Assembly (NCBI GenBank): GCA_035048495.1
Contig: CM068545.1
Location: 22,726,741 to 22,790,740, forward strand
Direction of reading: 5' to 3'
DNA: 64,000 nucleotides
From: Euptelea pleiosperma
Taxonomy: Eukaryota; Streptophyta; Magnoliopsida; Ranunculales; Eupteleaceae
Part shown: positions 1 through 11,924 of the stretch, in pieces
Layout: each line of letters starts with the position of its first letter
How positions within the stretch are numbered: the stretch's first letter is position 1
Translations under genes and position numbers: made by a program
Notes under the pieces: generated by a model
Seen by the model: the letters and a program-made list of their open reading frames with translations, nothing else
What the model was told of the DNA's origin: nothing
Databases searched by the model: none

Positions 1-1140
1 GGCCCCAAAAAATTGAGCGATGTAGGGCCACGAGAGTCCAATGCATCAACTGCGTAGGGGAGTCCCCTGTATCTAATGTTTTCCCAACTTATCAAAGGCC
101 CCATTTGGTAGGTCACGTGATCGGATCATGATTGATCAAGACCAACCATAGTGAGATCCAGACCCGATTCAGATATGATAAAAGTTTTGGGTTGTGCTAT
201 CCAACGGGTTAACGGTTAACCACGAAAATGAGTGGCCGAGCCAAGGACTGCAAAGGGTAGAACGGTTATTTGGATTTTAATAGTCACTGTCACGGTTATT
301 TGGGTATTGATAAAGTCACCGTCACGGTTTTTTTTTTTTTTTTTCCGTAGTTTCAATGGATGGAATTTTGACCCGGTTAGAAGTAAATGGGATAAGAATC
401 ATAAGATGAGAAAAACCCGATATATTGCAACCCGATGTATTAGTTGGGGTCAACCCGACCCGTCAACAGCTTGCAATTGCAAGGGTGCAACTTGCAAAAG
501 ACTTCCACGGTTCCACCATCGAATGGGTCGAAGTAGTGGCAGATCATGTATGTGTAGACGGTAATTATGGTCTAGTAGGTGTACAAGCTCCCTGGTCTCT
601 TGTGTCTGTCCTTCGGCCAAGGAACTAGTGTTGGGAATGCCACGTGGAACTCTCTCAGACTCACTGAATTATGGATGTTTGGCCCACTTTTTGGTGGATC
701 TACGGACCAAAATTAGATTGAGTGAGGATTCCTAGCTGTTAATTTGAGTACCCAAAATATTTGAATCTAATGGCTAGAATCACCCCATAAAAATACTTCA
801 ATCCAACGTCTAGAAATCACCAAACACGCCGATTTTTAATGTTTCCACCAAGGGTAGGCCAAACATCCATGGATCAGTGGACCCCAACGTGTGCTACGTG
901 GCATTTTGTGAGTGAATACATTGACACATCAAGTACACCACTAACCACCACATCCGAGGCAAGAAAGAATGAACTGACATGTCACAAACTCGTGATCTCT
1001 ACTCCTCATTCCACTCCCCTAATCCAACGGTCTACATCGGATCCGTAATGAACGGAAGTCATTTCCCAAGCTCTAATCCAACGGTTGAGGATATCTTTGG
1101 GAGGCTCCATAGAAGTGTTGTAAATGTTAGATTTTAACCC
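1..1140. other. Upstream intergenic region with a foldback MITE
   Basis: No gene is supported here. The short ORFs lack recognisable domains and start in repeat sequence. The stretch holds a 16-20-nt T run near 329-344 and, from about 640 to 905, a foldback element described separately. The promoter of the bHLH gene at about 1.15 kb should lie in the last few hundred bases, but I see no convincing TATA box. Confidence 0.5.
640..905. mobile_element. Foldback MITE, G-box-end family
   Basis: The two halves are imperfect inverted repeats. On the left are CCACGTGG and GGATGTTTGGCCCAC. On the right are GGCCAAACATCC and GCTACGTGGC. The same arm sequence recurs near 11.95, 12.15, 26.1, 27.6, 30.2 and 31.3 kb. 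No coding capacity. Class is inferred from structure only. Confidence 0.6.
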
Positions 1141-2516
1141 AACCTCGAGTTAAATTGAAAACCTCTCGTTAGTCCTTTCTTTTTCTCTTCTGCCGATCTC
1201 TCTCGACGTGTTTTCTCTTTTGCAATCTTCCCTTGCTGAAGAACCTCCAAATCCGTAAAAAAAAAAGAAGCTTCAGTTTTTAGATTGATTTCAGCTGTTT
1301 TTTTGGATTTTCCATGGTGCGATCTTCTCAGAAACCCTAGGTTTGGATCTGTTACTGTTCTTTCATGATTCTACCGGGTTTCATCTGGTTTCTAGGGCTT
1401 GCAGTAGATTTGTAGCTGATGTTTCGCTTCTATTTTTCTTGAATTTCTTTTAATTTCAACTAGAGTGTGGGTTTATCACGGATTTAAGCTTCGTTTTTTA
1501 GATCCTTCGTTGTAAATTTGCTTCTCGTTGATTTTTTTTCTTACTTATTTCGTTACCTGTCTTCTGTTTGCTGGGATTCATGCTTTAATTACGATCTACA
1601 ATTTCGTCTCTTTAGGGATTTAAGTGATTTCTTATGAATTTTACTACATATTGCGCTGATCTGGTTCTGGTTTAGGGTTTTTCCTGGTTTTTAGGTGGTC
1701 TATGCGTCGTGCTGCGTTTTTTTTAATGTAGACTTGGTTTAGTTCTATGTAAGAAATTACAGATTCCGAAACATTTTCCCTTCATTTGTTGGGGTTTTCT
1801 TTGATTTAGGGGCGAGCTACACTTTTTCTTTGCAGAAATTTTATTCCAATTTTATTTAATCTGCTAATTATCTTTCGTTTCAGGCTTCAATTCCCATGAT
1901 TTAGTCGGGTTTTCAATTTCTCATAGCATTTTAGGGTTTCTATTAAGTTCAGCTCTGTTATAGGCTTATAGCTTCTGTTGGACGCAAATCTGATAGTTTT
2001 CCATCAGTAAACAGTTTCTTCTGACTAGGTTACTGGCTTTTGGATTTCTCTAGTTGTAGAATGCATTAATTTTCTGTTATTTGCTACAGATTTTGAGTGG
2101 AGGGAATCAATCAGCATGCCTTGGACGTCTTCTTTTGTTAACTACAACAGGAATTGCGTTTGCTTGGTGGTGTTCTTTCGTGTGATACTGTAAGATTGGA
2201 GTTCATCTGGTAAGATCTTGCTCTCCAAGTCATGGCCTTCTGTACGATATTTCAACCTTACTTTACTATAAATGTATAGAAAATCAAGGATCTAATACGA
2301 CTTGAAGATTTAACTTCTTAAATTGATTACATGAAGCTCCTTTAATAATATTGGGTTAATATGCTTTTAGGTTTTTTCCCCTTCTTTTTTCCTTTAAGGC
2401 TATAATGTAACGAGGGTTTTCTGTGTTATTGCCTCAGGTGAGATAACTTGGATTTGTGAAAAGATCCTTTTGATTCATTTTTATATTATTTATTGTACTA
2501 GTTTTGGAGGGTGAGA

Positions 2517-5500
2517 ATGTACATTGCGGTTAACCCAAGGAGACATCGAACAGTGAAGGAAGTCGGGAAGATTATAATGAATGTCAGGATCATTGCGTAT
2601 TACCAATTGATGCAAGTTTGTCAGGTAGATGTGTTCCCCTTTCTGTTTATATATATTACCTTGCTTATCTTGAGATGTGTACTCTCTATATTGTGGTGGG
2701 AATATGCTGCTATATTGGTTGTCTTTTATATTGGGGTTTGCAAAAAAACAGTAGTTCCTTGTATGCTATGTTGTATTGACAGAGTATGAGTATCATAATT
2801 CAACATGGGTAGGAAGTGTCAGGTTCAAACCCTAAAATATAGGCTTTTGGATTTGTCAATCAATTTTGTAGTGTAAAAGAAAGTAATTATTTTCAATATA
2901 GGAATACGGATTACAGTGGATTATATAAGTTGTATATGCCTGTAGACGGGAGCATATATGAACAAGGTAGTTAAAGGCGTAAGGCGCACTTAAGGTGCTA
3001 GGACCTCTAGTGCCTGAGGCTCAAGGCGAGGCACGCGCCTGACTAAAACGAGGCGCAATATTAAAATTCATAATAAATATATAAAAAATTAAGAAAAATA
3101 ACATCATAAAAAGGTAATCATTGGCCATAAAACATAAAAGATAGCAAATGTCGAAAATCTCATGTAACCGAAAAGCAATTTTAGTTAATATTGTCGTTAT
3201 CTAAATACAAAACAGGTAATCAAAAAGCCATAAAACATAAAAAATAGCAAATGTTGAAAATTTCAAATAGCCCACAATTAGTTCTAACTAATATCGCCGT
3301 CATTTAAAATATTAAAGCCCTTGCTCTTACTATTGACCTTGATTGTGATCTAGTATTTGATGTTGATTCACCAACTCCAACAACTCTTGCAACAACACTC
3401 CATGTCAAGCTATCATCCTCAAATACCAATTCATTTTCTGCTTCTCCACCTTCTGTTTTTATCTCCCCAAGTAGTCATTCATTACTTTCATCAATGTCTT
3501 TCAATGAGATAGGTTCAATTGTATCTCTCATTTCATACCAATGCTTAATATAATAGGTGAAAGTACAATTTTTTTACAAAAAAATATGTATTTTAGCGAG
3601 GTGGCACCTGATGCGCCTGGAGCCTAGTTTGAGGCGCACGCCTTATTAAACGTGCCTTGCCTTGACCCTTCTAAGGCGCTTTAGGTGTGCCTTGCGCCTT
3701 GACTACAGAGTATATGAATACAATGTTACATTTGTCATAGAGAAACATTATATTTCGAATTGTATTCAAAATCTATGGTAATATGTACTTGCAATTAAGG
3801 AAAGAAAAACCAAAGTGAAATCTAAAAGTGTTCTGGTGGAGTTTCGGAACCCAACACATGTTGACACGAGTGCTTCATCTGTTCAGGAAATCTCTGCGAC
3901 AAAGCTTTGATGTTTGAATATATATTATGCCCGACAAATTTTGTAGTTACTTTTTGTCCATCTATTTTCTTAGTTATTTTTGAGTTGTACAAGCTCTGAA
4001 GGAAAATCTTAAGAAATTATGACCTATTTTCTTTCCAAATCAATGTGGTGATATATATATATATATATATGTATATATGGTCGAGGTGACCTACGCCGCG
4101 CTAAGCCCCAAACAAGAGTGAAGGCAAAGGCTCTCTACAAATAGCTCTCATCCCTGAGACAAAGGAGGGTATTAGTTCATATCACTCATCCAATCCTCAT
4201 ATGATTTATCATCAACCTTATGCGGATCTTCAACCAAAAACTTGGATTTCTTCTTGGTGCACAGAAACACTTTAATTGAATGAGACCACTGCAAGTTATT
4301 TGGGTACTGATGCTGTCAGACATACCCCAAACTAGAATTTTCTCAACACCGAGGTAGCCATAACACGATAAAAGACACCATGACGTGATTAACACTACCA
4401 ACAAAATACAAACAGTGTTGTCACACCGTACATCCACACCAAAAACAGTATTGAATAGCCTCCTTCACACAGTCATTAAAACAAACACTTGGCGAGCATT
4501 TTACACAGTCACTGCGCCTAAGTTACTTTGCGAGAAGAAAGGGACAAAACAAACTAACGACAATCACCAGAGATCACTAGAGAGGTCACAACCCTATTGA
4601 ACCAGCACATGGAAAGGAGCCACACATCATGCACTAAATTGTTGGAAACGAAGTGCAACAGCTCTAAAGTACATCTGAAAGGGGTACGGTAGAAGTAAAC
4701 TTGAACTGAACACATCTAAAGAATACCTGTGAAAAGAAACTCTGTTCGCAACTTTAGAGCGAGGGCAGCATACAACGTCAAATTTGGTTCATTAGAACTT
4801 CAGCCAGCTACAAACGAACACACCATCAAATCTGGTTCATCAGAACCTCAGGCAGTCACAAACAACCACGCCATAAACTCCACAAACTAGAGGATTGCAG
4901 TAGCCCTGCTGAGATCAGAAACGGAGAGTTTGGTAGAAGCACCAGTAGCAGTAGCTATATTGAGCAAGTTCCCGACGTTCGTAAGCGTGATTTTGACCTC
5001 CAGTGCATGGGCGCCCCGTAACACCCCTTCCGATTCGAGAACAAATAGCCCGGAAAGACTTTAACTCACTTCAACAACTGGCTTAGAGTGATTGGATAGC
5101 TTTCAAAGCAGCTTTCCTTGCTTCACTTCTGAAGTCATGAACTCAGGAACTAGCTTTCAGAAAGACCTGAACTTACTAAAGGAAAAGATCATAGACGAAG
5201 GGTGACGTAGGATAACGGCTCGACCTGCGATTTTTTGTGGGAAAATGAGAGGGAGAGGTAGAGAGGAGAGATGGAAGATCAAAGGTGGGGATCGCTTCCT
5301 TGGCCTTACGCCAAACCCGTAAAGGGAAAAATTAAGCACAAAGCATGTAAATCTTCTTTAAAAGATTCATTCATAATTCATTCAATAGAAAAAAAAATTT
5401 AGAACCAAAGAATTACATCCTATTTATAAAACTCCTAATTGAACTTCCCTAATTCTAGTCAAATTGAAGTTTTCTAATTCTAATCAACTAAAATAAGAAA

Positions 5501-6686
5501 CTCCTAATATTGCAATCAATCCCAAAATCTTGATTGGAAACAAAATTTAATTAGAAAATCCTAATTGAACTAAAAATAAAGAAAGAAAATCTTCACGGGG
5601 CCCACATATCTAAAAATACTTCAATCAAAATTTACTATAAATAATAATTTCAGGATTTACTATAAATAGTAAAAACGAGATTTACTATACATAGTAAAAT
5701 AGGGTCCACTTGCTTGACTTGGCACTGATTCGGTGTAGCAACAGACATCGTAGTTGAATACTCCCGCATCAAAGTGTTTTAAAGGGAAAGAAGAGAAGAA
5801 GAAAAGAAAAGAAAAGAAGAGGTTTACAGAGCAAAATAAAAAATGCTCTGATACCATGTTAAGTTAGGGTTTGAGAGAAAAGGAGAGGCACAATGGAGAA
5901 AAAGAGAGAAAGACTAACTAGAGGAATAGTAGCCTTGTCCTGTGGAGCAGCAGTGGATGATCTAGAACCTGTTGGGGCAACTGAAACTGAAACTTCTAGG
6001 ACTTGAAAAAGTAATACTCCAGATGTCTAGTATTGATGAACAAGACCCGATGAACAATGCGGTGAATAGTACCTAATGAACAGTAATGATCGCATGCTCT
6101 GATACCATGTAGCAATCTACAGAGAGATTAATTGTATAAGGAAAGAAAGAAGGAAGAGAGAAGACGATGGAGTGGGAGAAAGTGGGAATCGTGAATTGTA
6201 TCCACGATTCCCCCAGTAATGTTTTATTTCACTAATAAAGATAAAATTCTAGGAATACCCTTGGTTACATATGAAGACATACATATGAATGAAAGAAATA
6301 AAAAGGGCGAAATAGAAATAAAAGCCATAACAAATGCATGTGATCCATTTTATGCGGTCACCTTTCTAAGGAAAAAAAAAATTACCTATGTTACGTGATT
6401 ATGTCTTGTATTTAAAACGTGAAACAATTTTGGGTCAGTCATTTGCATTTTATATACTATCGAGTGCTATATATGTGATGAAGTATTTGGCATTTGTGTG
6501 AATTAACAAAATTGTTGGATGATGTGGATCTTTTCCATTTTGTTCTCCTCCATCACTGCTATGCTGCTTTTTTTTGGCATCTTAATACTTGAAAATGTTC
6601 ATTCTGCTACTATTTATAATTCTATATCTTTCCCTTTGACATGGCAGGCCGAGTACTTCCGCCAGTTGCTTAAGCCTGTTACGTAG
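2517..6686 (+). CDS. Conserved peptide uORF of the SAC51/SACL family (joined 2517-2624 and 6648-6686)
   Basis: The ATG at 2517 opens 36 codons ending ...QVCQ at a canonical donor. Joining at the acceptor before 6648 adds 12 codons and a TAG at 6684-6686, giving 48 residues with the C-terminus CQAEYFRQLLKPVT. That tail is what I recall as the hallmark of the conserved-peptide uORF upstream of Arabidopsis SAC51. There the nascent peptide represses main-ORF translation and thermospermine relieves the block. Here the essential last 12 codons sit across a 4-kb intron, so an unspliced leader would instead read 91 codons to a stop at 2787-2789. An in-frame TAG at 2499 excludes an upstream extension. 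A GTG at 2511 is in frame but is not a plausible start. Confidence 0.88.
2966..3710. mobile_element. Non-autonomous TIR element inside the bHLH leader intron
   Basis: The left end reads GTAGTTAAAGGCGTAAGGCG. The right end, reverse-complemented, reads GTAGTCAAGGCGCAAGGCAC, giving terminal inverted repeats of about 30 bp with a few mismatches. Sub-terminal GCGCC/GGCGC motifs repeat on both sides. The core is AT-rich with no transposase ORF. The superfamily cannot be assigned without a clear target duplication. Confidence 0.6.
4053..4070. repeat. (AT)n microsatellite
   Basis: About nine AT dinucleotides in a row, followed by GTATATATGG. It lies in the bHLH leader intron. Confidence 0.8.
5150..5700. 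repeat. Dispersed repeat copy 1 with 25-bp palindromic units
   Basis: The segment shares an ordered series of blocks with 19.7-20.2 kb: an AT-rich lead, ATTGGAAACAAAAT, a CTTCACGGGG/CTTCATGGGG block, then tandem 25-bp units each holding TTTACTATAAATAGT, and a GGGTCCACTTG-like block followed by GATTCGGTGTAGC. Three units are seen here (5621-5645, 5646-5670 and 5671-5695). It probably derives from an LTR-type element. No coding sequence was recognised. Confidence 0.6.
5847..6340 (-). mobile_element. Copia-type LTR/primer-binding-site remnants, two junctions
   Basis: GCTCTGATACCA occurs twice (about 5847 and 6096). Its reverse complement TGGTATCAGAGC is the initiator-Met tRNA primer site used by many plant LTR elements. 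Each is preceded on the minus strand by an LTR-like end (...AACTTAACA and ...GATTGCTACA). The second candidate LTR would span roughly 6109-6340 and starts TGCATTTG on the minus strand. No gag-pol frame was followed, so these are decayed or truncated copies. Confidence 0.55.
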
Positions 6687-6741
6687 TTTAAATATTACAA
6701 AGCTCTGAAACCCAGAACCGAGTGTCATCCTTGTGTTAGTC

Positions 6742-6831
6742 ATGAGAAGGCTGTAACAGAAACAAAATATTTGTTTACTTTAGCTGTTAACTGGGGTGGA
6801 CAGCTTTATCTCCCCCATGGCGATGGCATAA
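6742..6831 (+). promoter_or_regulatory. Two minimal uORFs just before the main ORF
   Basis: Downstream of the conserved uORF stop, the leader has ATG AGA AGG CTG TAA at 6742-6756 and ATG GCG ATG GCA TAA at 6817-6831. Both would be met by ribosomes before the main ATG at 6961. SAC51-type leaders are known for several short uORFs; whether these two matter is inference. Confidence 0.6.
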
Positions 6832-6960
6832 CTCTCTCCTATTTAGTCTCCTCAGTAACTTAGGAAACCTCGTCCAGTTGAAATTCAAACAGTTGCCTTC
6901 ATCAAAACCAACTTTGCACCCACCCATACGTTGTATTTGAACAGCCAGTCAGGACCACTC

Positions 6961-7689
6961 ATGCAGAGTGACCAACGATTTAATCCTAGAAAGGAGGTGC
7001 CCCCTATTTCATATCAAGTAGATGGTGGATATATATGTAGTGCCCCTGTTGCACCCGCCTTAGGCGTGACTCTACCACCAAGTGCAAAGTACTCGAGACC
7101 CTTTCATGGGGTTGAACTCCAACCATCTGGAGTCTGTCCTCAGAATTTCATAATCTTTGACCAGACAGATAACAGAAGCCGGGTCATGTTCCACCCTGCA
7201 CTTGCCCACAAGTTCAATCGCCCTGGTTTTGATATCCATGCAACGTTTGTCCAAGATAATGGCGGGAGGAAAGATACAGGTACAGAGAATAGAGAATCTT
7301 CCTCTCCTCTGAAAGAGGACACAGAAGACATTGATGCTTTGTTGAGTTTGGAAGAAGAACTAGAAGACGACGAGGAAGAGGTTAGCACTGCCCGGACTCT
7401 CGGTAGCTGTGGAAGTGGTTCCCCTGACTCATGTTCAACTTATGGTTCCAAACCCAGCAAGCAGAGGTTGTGTTCTTCCCCTATTCAAAAGTCATCCGGC
7501 TGCAGCACCAGCAGCTGCAACAGTGAAAGGAAGCGACAGAGAACGAAGAAAATGGTAAAGACACTACGGGGAATTGTACCTGGCGCTGACCAGATGAATA
7601 CTGCTGCTGTTCTTGATGAAGCCGTTAAGTACCTCAAGTCTCTGAAAGTGGAAGTGAAGAAGCTTGGAATAGGGAATTTCAAGAACTGA
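6961..7689 (+). CDS. SAC51/SACL-like atypical helix-loop-helix transcription factor
   Basis: This 242-residue protein starts at the first in-frame ATG after an in-frame stop at 6856; a TTG at 6931 is not a likely start. A low-complexity acidic stretch (SLEEELEDDEEEV) lies mid-protein. A Ser/Cys-rich region follows. A C-terminal helix-loop-helix begins after ERKRQRTKK and runs through VKTLRGIVPGADQMNTAAVL to YLKSLKVEVKKLGI. The basic part is poor for E-box contact, as in SAC51, bHLH143 and bHLH145, which act in xylem differentiation by dimerising with other bHLH proteins. The conserved uORF upstream supports the assignment and points to thermospermine-tuned translation. Which SACL paralogue this is cannot be told. 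Confidence 0.87.
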   Translation: MQSDQRFNPRKEVPPISYQVDGGYICSAPVAPALGVTLPPSAKYSRPFHGVELQPSGVCPQNFIIFDQTDNRSRVMFHPALAHKFNRPGFDIHATFVQDNGGRKDTGTENRESSSPLKEDTEDIDALLSLEEELEDDEEEVSTARTLGSCGSGSPDSCSTYGSKPSKQRLCSSPIQKSSGCSTSSCNSERKRQRTKKMVKTLRGIVPGADQMNTAAVLDEAVKYLKSLKVEVKKLGIGNFKN

Positions 7690-8117
7690 GCTGAATCCTG
7701 CCACGGTGGCAAAGATTGAACTCTTTCTCTATGACACTATGATACTAATTATTATTATTTTAGTTAAGATAATCTCTCTTTCCTCACTCTGTCACGATGA
7801 CAAGGGATTTTGGTAGACATGGTCCTGTTAAAAAGGCGGAGTATGAATTTGTTAGTGGGGGTGTTGTTGCTTACAGGTGGTGGTTGGGTTGGACAGGTTC
7901 TGGTGGGGTTTCAACTTTTAAACTTTTCTGAATTGTTTGGTTTATTGTTCTTTCGGATAGAGGGTGAAGGGTGGGGAGTGGGTGGAGGGAGTTAGTATAA
8001 TGTGCATGCTCTTGTACTTTCGTTCTCATTATTCTGTCAAAATCTCATTACCAACTTTGCCACTAGTCCCCTTTATTAATGTTATAATGTTTCTCACTTG
8101 GTATGTTATCTAATAAA
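7690..8117 (+). terminator. bHLH 3' UTR with AATAAA
   Basis: The stretch after the TGA is T- and G-rich and non-coding. It reaches an AATAAA at about 8112-8117, a plausible poly(A) signal. The exact cleavage site is not visible. Confidence 0.45.
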
Positions 8118-9647
8118 GTGCACTCTCAGCCTCACTCCTGTCTTCCTTGTAGCTGCTTTTGGAATCATAAGGCATCTGTTTAATAATATCCTTAGTCGCA
8201 ATTTGCTAGTGCTGGTGGGGATCCAAATCAAACCCATCGAATTATTTAATGCTCAAGTGGGAATTGAGAGATTACTTTACTCACTCAAAGCTCTCTGTCT
8301 GCTCTGCTTTCATTGATTCGATTCTTATTCTGTTTATGTATATTTTACTTTCAAATGCTGCTAATCTGGAAACAGGGATACTTGGGCATGCATGCATGGT
8401 GCTGCTTTCTTCCCCCATCAGCCCAATTGCCAGTGGTGTTGGTGGTAAAAAAAGTCTTCTTGCCCAACCACTTTGTCAGAGCGAAACTCCTTGCTGGAAT
8501 GAAGTCAGTCACTGTTGGATCACCTCACCAGAGCAAGCTTCCTCTATTATTATTCTCATTCTTTGAAGTTAGTAATCCAAATATCAAACGGGTACCACAA
8601 CTTCCGTTTCTGGTCAAAAGAACAAATCGTTCTTTGAAGACGAAGAGATCTGTTTTATTTGTTTGGAAAATCAAAGAGCAGAGAGGGATCAAACCCAAAT
8701 TTATATTATAGCTGTAGAGTTCGTCTTGTTCTGGTGAGGTGGTCTGACGGTCTAGCCTACTTCATTCCAGTGGGCTTTGTTCCAGCAATGGAGTAGAGCA
8801 AGAGATAGAAGTATGAAACCTGTTCGATGATTATATTTATAGGACATCTTGAGGGCACCATGAAGTATGAAATCATCATCTTTTAAGGTTAGAGGAGCTA
8901 CCCTGATAAGGTCACAAGAAAGAAACAGCTTCAAGATCCATACTAGCAATTCCATCTTAGTCTTGACAGTTGACTCCTTTTTAAGGAGAGAATTAACTCC
9001 TATCGATTGGAGAAATTTCTCTGGGGCACTCACATGCAAAATTGAAATTGCTCACGCTTTGTAGTCGATTGCTCCAGCAACTTTTGAGTGTGAATACTGA
9101 ATTTGCCGATGTTTTTATCGTCCTCGGCAAGGTGGCGTGGAGACATTATGATGGGGAACGATTGGTCGTTTATGATCAATTGCCAAGATCCCTCAACTCT
9201 CTGTTAAGTTTGAAAGTACGTAGGTATTACTATTTATTTTCAATTTTCAGGGGTGGCGTTGTAAAAATACACATGGTTAAAAAAGAGCTGACCCGGGTGA
9301 GTCAACTTGGACGCTCCAAAACAATGTGAAAAAGAGATGAATATAGGCTGTCTCGGGTAAGTCAAGCCGAGACAGTATGTCTCATTCCCCAGACAACACG
9401 GTTTCCTTCCAAGACTTTAAAAAGGCGTACCCATGTCTTTGCATTTAAAAACATTGCTCTCCTACCTAATAATCAAGGAAAAAATAGTTTGCAAGAGATT
9501 GAAGACAAGGGGGGACACTACCTCATGCCAAAATGGAGTGCAAATGCCAACTTTTCCTTGCTAACTTGCAGTTAGTAACTAAGAATAACTTTATGATGAG
9601 GAACTTTGATGATGGATCTACTTACCAAAATTCAACCTGATTATTGA

Positions 9648-9816
9648 GTAAACTTCTATCAAAGCAGCCTGCAAATCACACAATCACAAGCCAATGAGTT
9701 CTCGGCACGTACACAAGTACTTTTTGTAATGTACCCATGTGCTTTTGCTTTGAGGTGTACGTGCCAAGAACTCATTGGCTTGTGATTGTGTGATTTGCAG
9801 GCTGTTGTGATAGAAG
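9648..9816. repeat. Long near-perfect hairpin, copy 1
   Basis: The left arm 9665-9714 and the right arm 9755-9804 are complementary over 50 bp with one mismatch, around a 40-nt loop. Weaker pairing continues outward (CTTCTATCA with TGATAGAAG). A second copy lies at 13.1 kb. The structure would make a long double-stranded RNA if transcribed. It is best read as a foldback MITE. Confidence 0.85.
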
Positions 9817-10089
9817 CTTTACTCGCAGATTTTTGGTTTGTCAGTATACCTAAGGATTGTCCAAACATCCATACGGTCAGTTTCCTCTGGGAGTGTGGCA
9901 CGTGACTTGTGTAAGAGGAGTTATGTTTTTTTGGGAGGCTTCATTTAATGAGCTTATCGAAAGACAAAAAAAATCCCTTCTAAGTGAATAATTTAAAAAA
10001 AGAAAAGAAAAAAGAAGTATTTTCAGGATATTAGGGTTTGGGTATACTGTGAAGCGTACGTGAACGGAAACCCCGGTTTTGGCTTTATA

Positions 10090-10310
10090 GTAGTATATAT
10101 ATTGTAACAGCTATTATAATGGTAACACCCCAACCCCGGTATGTAATTTAAAAAATAACACCCAGTACCGAAAAATAGGATTAGTGTTATTACGCCTGTT
10201 ATAACGGAAATAATGGCCTTTATTTTGTCTGTTTTTCGTTATTTTACCATTATCGATGTTATTTTGACGCTATTGTGCTGCTATTGGACGTTATTCTTGT
10301 ACAACGTATG
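10090..10310. mobile_element. Degenerate AACGG-type hAT MITE
   Basis: Repeated CGTTATT/AATAACG-type motifs and internal palindromes resemble the better-preserved copies at 26.8, 27.2, 30.4 and 51.7 kb. The ends and target duplication are not clear. Confidence 0.4.
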
Positions 10311-11924
10311 ACACTTCACTTATCTAAGCAAAATTCATCTTAATTTTCAAGGAAGCTGCAACCACTTTGGTCCTGCATGTCTTCCAAAGTCAACATGAGT
10401 TGCTTATAAAAAAAAAAGTCAACATCAGATAACAACTTCTCTCCAAAAATGGGTCACAAATTAATTACTTTGTCTTTCGTGTATAAGCCCCCCAAAAAGG
10501 GAATTGCCATAGTGGTTATGAGGACTACCATGCATGGTCAGATCCACACCGTTAGATTCTAAATCTTGAGATGAACGTTATTTCAAACTCCATATTGAAA
10601 TGATCACAATCCTGGATTTAAGATTCAACAATGTGAACCTAAGGACTACGTTGGACCATTTTAACACAGCTGAGAAGATGCTAGTGTCCGTGACTGACCA
10701 TGTGATCATTTCCCCGGTTCGGTATAGGGAGAGGCAACTTTGGTTAAAAAAAAAAACCATGGGCTTGTCATAGTATGGGATATGGAGGGCCCGCCATAGC
10801 GGCCTACCGTAATCCTTCTCGAAAGGGGCGACTTGGGGGCTCGCTCAAAAATAAGAAAATAGGGGTACTGGAAAAAACATCAGGGACCCGCTCATCAAAA
10901 GTGAAAAAATAGGGGTACCATAGTGAAAACCACCTTAGAGTGGACCACCGTGGACGTCGGCTTTGAAAGTTGGTTGAATGTTATAATACTAGGTTAAGAC
11001 CTTAGCTTTCCGCTCCACTATCACCAAGGTGCTTTTAGAGTATTGGTTTGGTTCTTAACAGCAACCCACGCCTTTAAGCTGGGCACCCACTCTTTCTCCT
11101 CATGTTTGTGCACCCACACACCCGCTCTCCAAATGTCCTCTCTCTCCCACTCTACACTGCACTCTCTAACATGCACAAACACGCTCAACAAAATTAATTG
11201 ATAAAAAAAAATTAAGCTACCCATGTAGGCTCTAAACTGCTGACATAGCCAAGGTGATGTCGACAAGGCCTTCGGAGACCACCCAATCCATGTCAACAAT
11301 GCTGATATCACCATGGATATGTCTGTAGGCTCTAAACTGTTGACATGGGCAATTTGATTTTTTTTAAATTGAGAGGACATTTGGAGAAGACAAAGTGGGT
11401 GACCAAACAGGAGGTATATTTTTGTGAAAAAAAAGGGCATTTTTGTACTACCCCCCTATGAAATAGTCAATATTAGCACTAACCCCTTGCAATTTCAGTT
11501 TGTTGCATCTCCCATTTTGACTGAAGCTTTTTTTCGTTGACTGTTAACAGGCTCTGTAAATTTTGATTTTATGACTGAAATGCCCTTACCTTTTGTATAT
11601 TATGAAAATACCAATGGTTGTTGGTTCCTAGGAGCTTGACAACCTGTCATTTTGACATCGTACCCTTAATTTCAAATCATCTCCCCCCTTTGGCCACCTA
11701 GACTGACGATGTTGACTGACTGACAATCAAGATTTTATTGAGAAAAGATCTCAACCGTCCATTGTTTTAACTAAACCTCTCCCCCCACATGCAGATGATA
11801 TTTAATCACAACGGTTAACAACCAAACGTGAACCGTTCAGATTCACAACATTATCATCACATTTGAGCATTCCTCAAAATGCTGGTGACATGAAACCAAA
11901 AGCTACAAACACCATGGTTACAAC

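Larger units (their letters stand above)
2625..6647 (+). other. Intron splitting the conserved uORF, about 4.0 kb
   Basis: GT at 2625-2626 and AG at 6646-6647 flank a repeat-rich intron. It contains an inverted-repeat element (about 2966-3710), an AT microsatellite (about 4053-4070), an unassigned moderately GC-rich stretch (about 4080-5040), a dispersed repeat with palindromic 25-bp units (about 5150-5700) and two LTR/primer-binding junctions of Copia type (about 5847 and 6097). No independent gene was recognised inside it. Confidence 0.7.
1145..7689 (+). other. SAC51-like transcript leader (spliced 5' UTR, partly inferred)
   Basis: Between about 1.15 kb and the main start at 6961 the sequence looks like a spliced leader. 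It begins with TC-rich 5'-UTR-like sequence (1165-1260). A donor is seen at 2210 (CTG|GTAAGA). Acceptors are possible at 2436/2437 or 2500/2501. A strong donor follows the conserved uORF at 2625 (CAG|GTAGAT) and the matching acceptor is at 6647/6648 (GGCAG|GCC). Leader introns before 2209 are likely but I cannot fix their ends. Several short uORFs lie in the leader; one at 2116-2193 would encode 25 residues. The last intron (2625-6647) is about 4.0 kb and full of repeats. Confidence 0.55.

Noticed and set aside
6931..6960. Main bHLH ORF starting at TTG 6931
   Set aside because: Not an ATG. The first in-frame ATG is 6961 and an in-frame stop lies at 6856.
7072..7712. Minus-strand ORFs opposite the bHLH gene
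   Set aside because: Shadows of the coding strand, including a poly-Ser stretch opposite the acidic run.
8098..8711. Overlapping plus-strand ORFs of 72-132 codons just after the bHLH gene
   Set aside because: They start in the 3' UTR, overlap one another in different frames and show no domain; probably chance.
11021..11440. 139-codon minus-strand ORF
   Set aside because: No recognised domain, T-rich start, surrounded by repeat sequence and not supported by splice or promoter signals.
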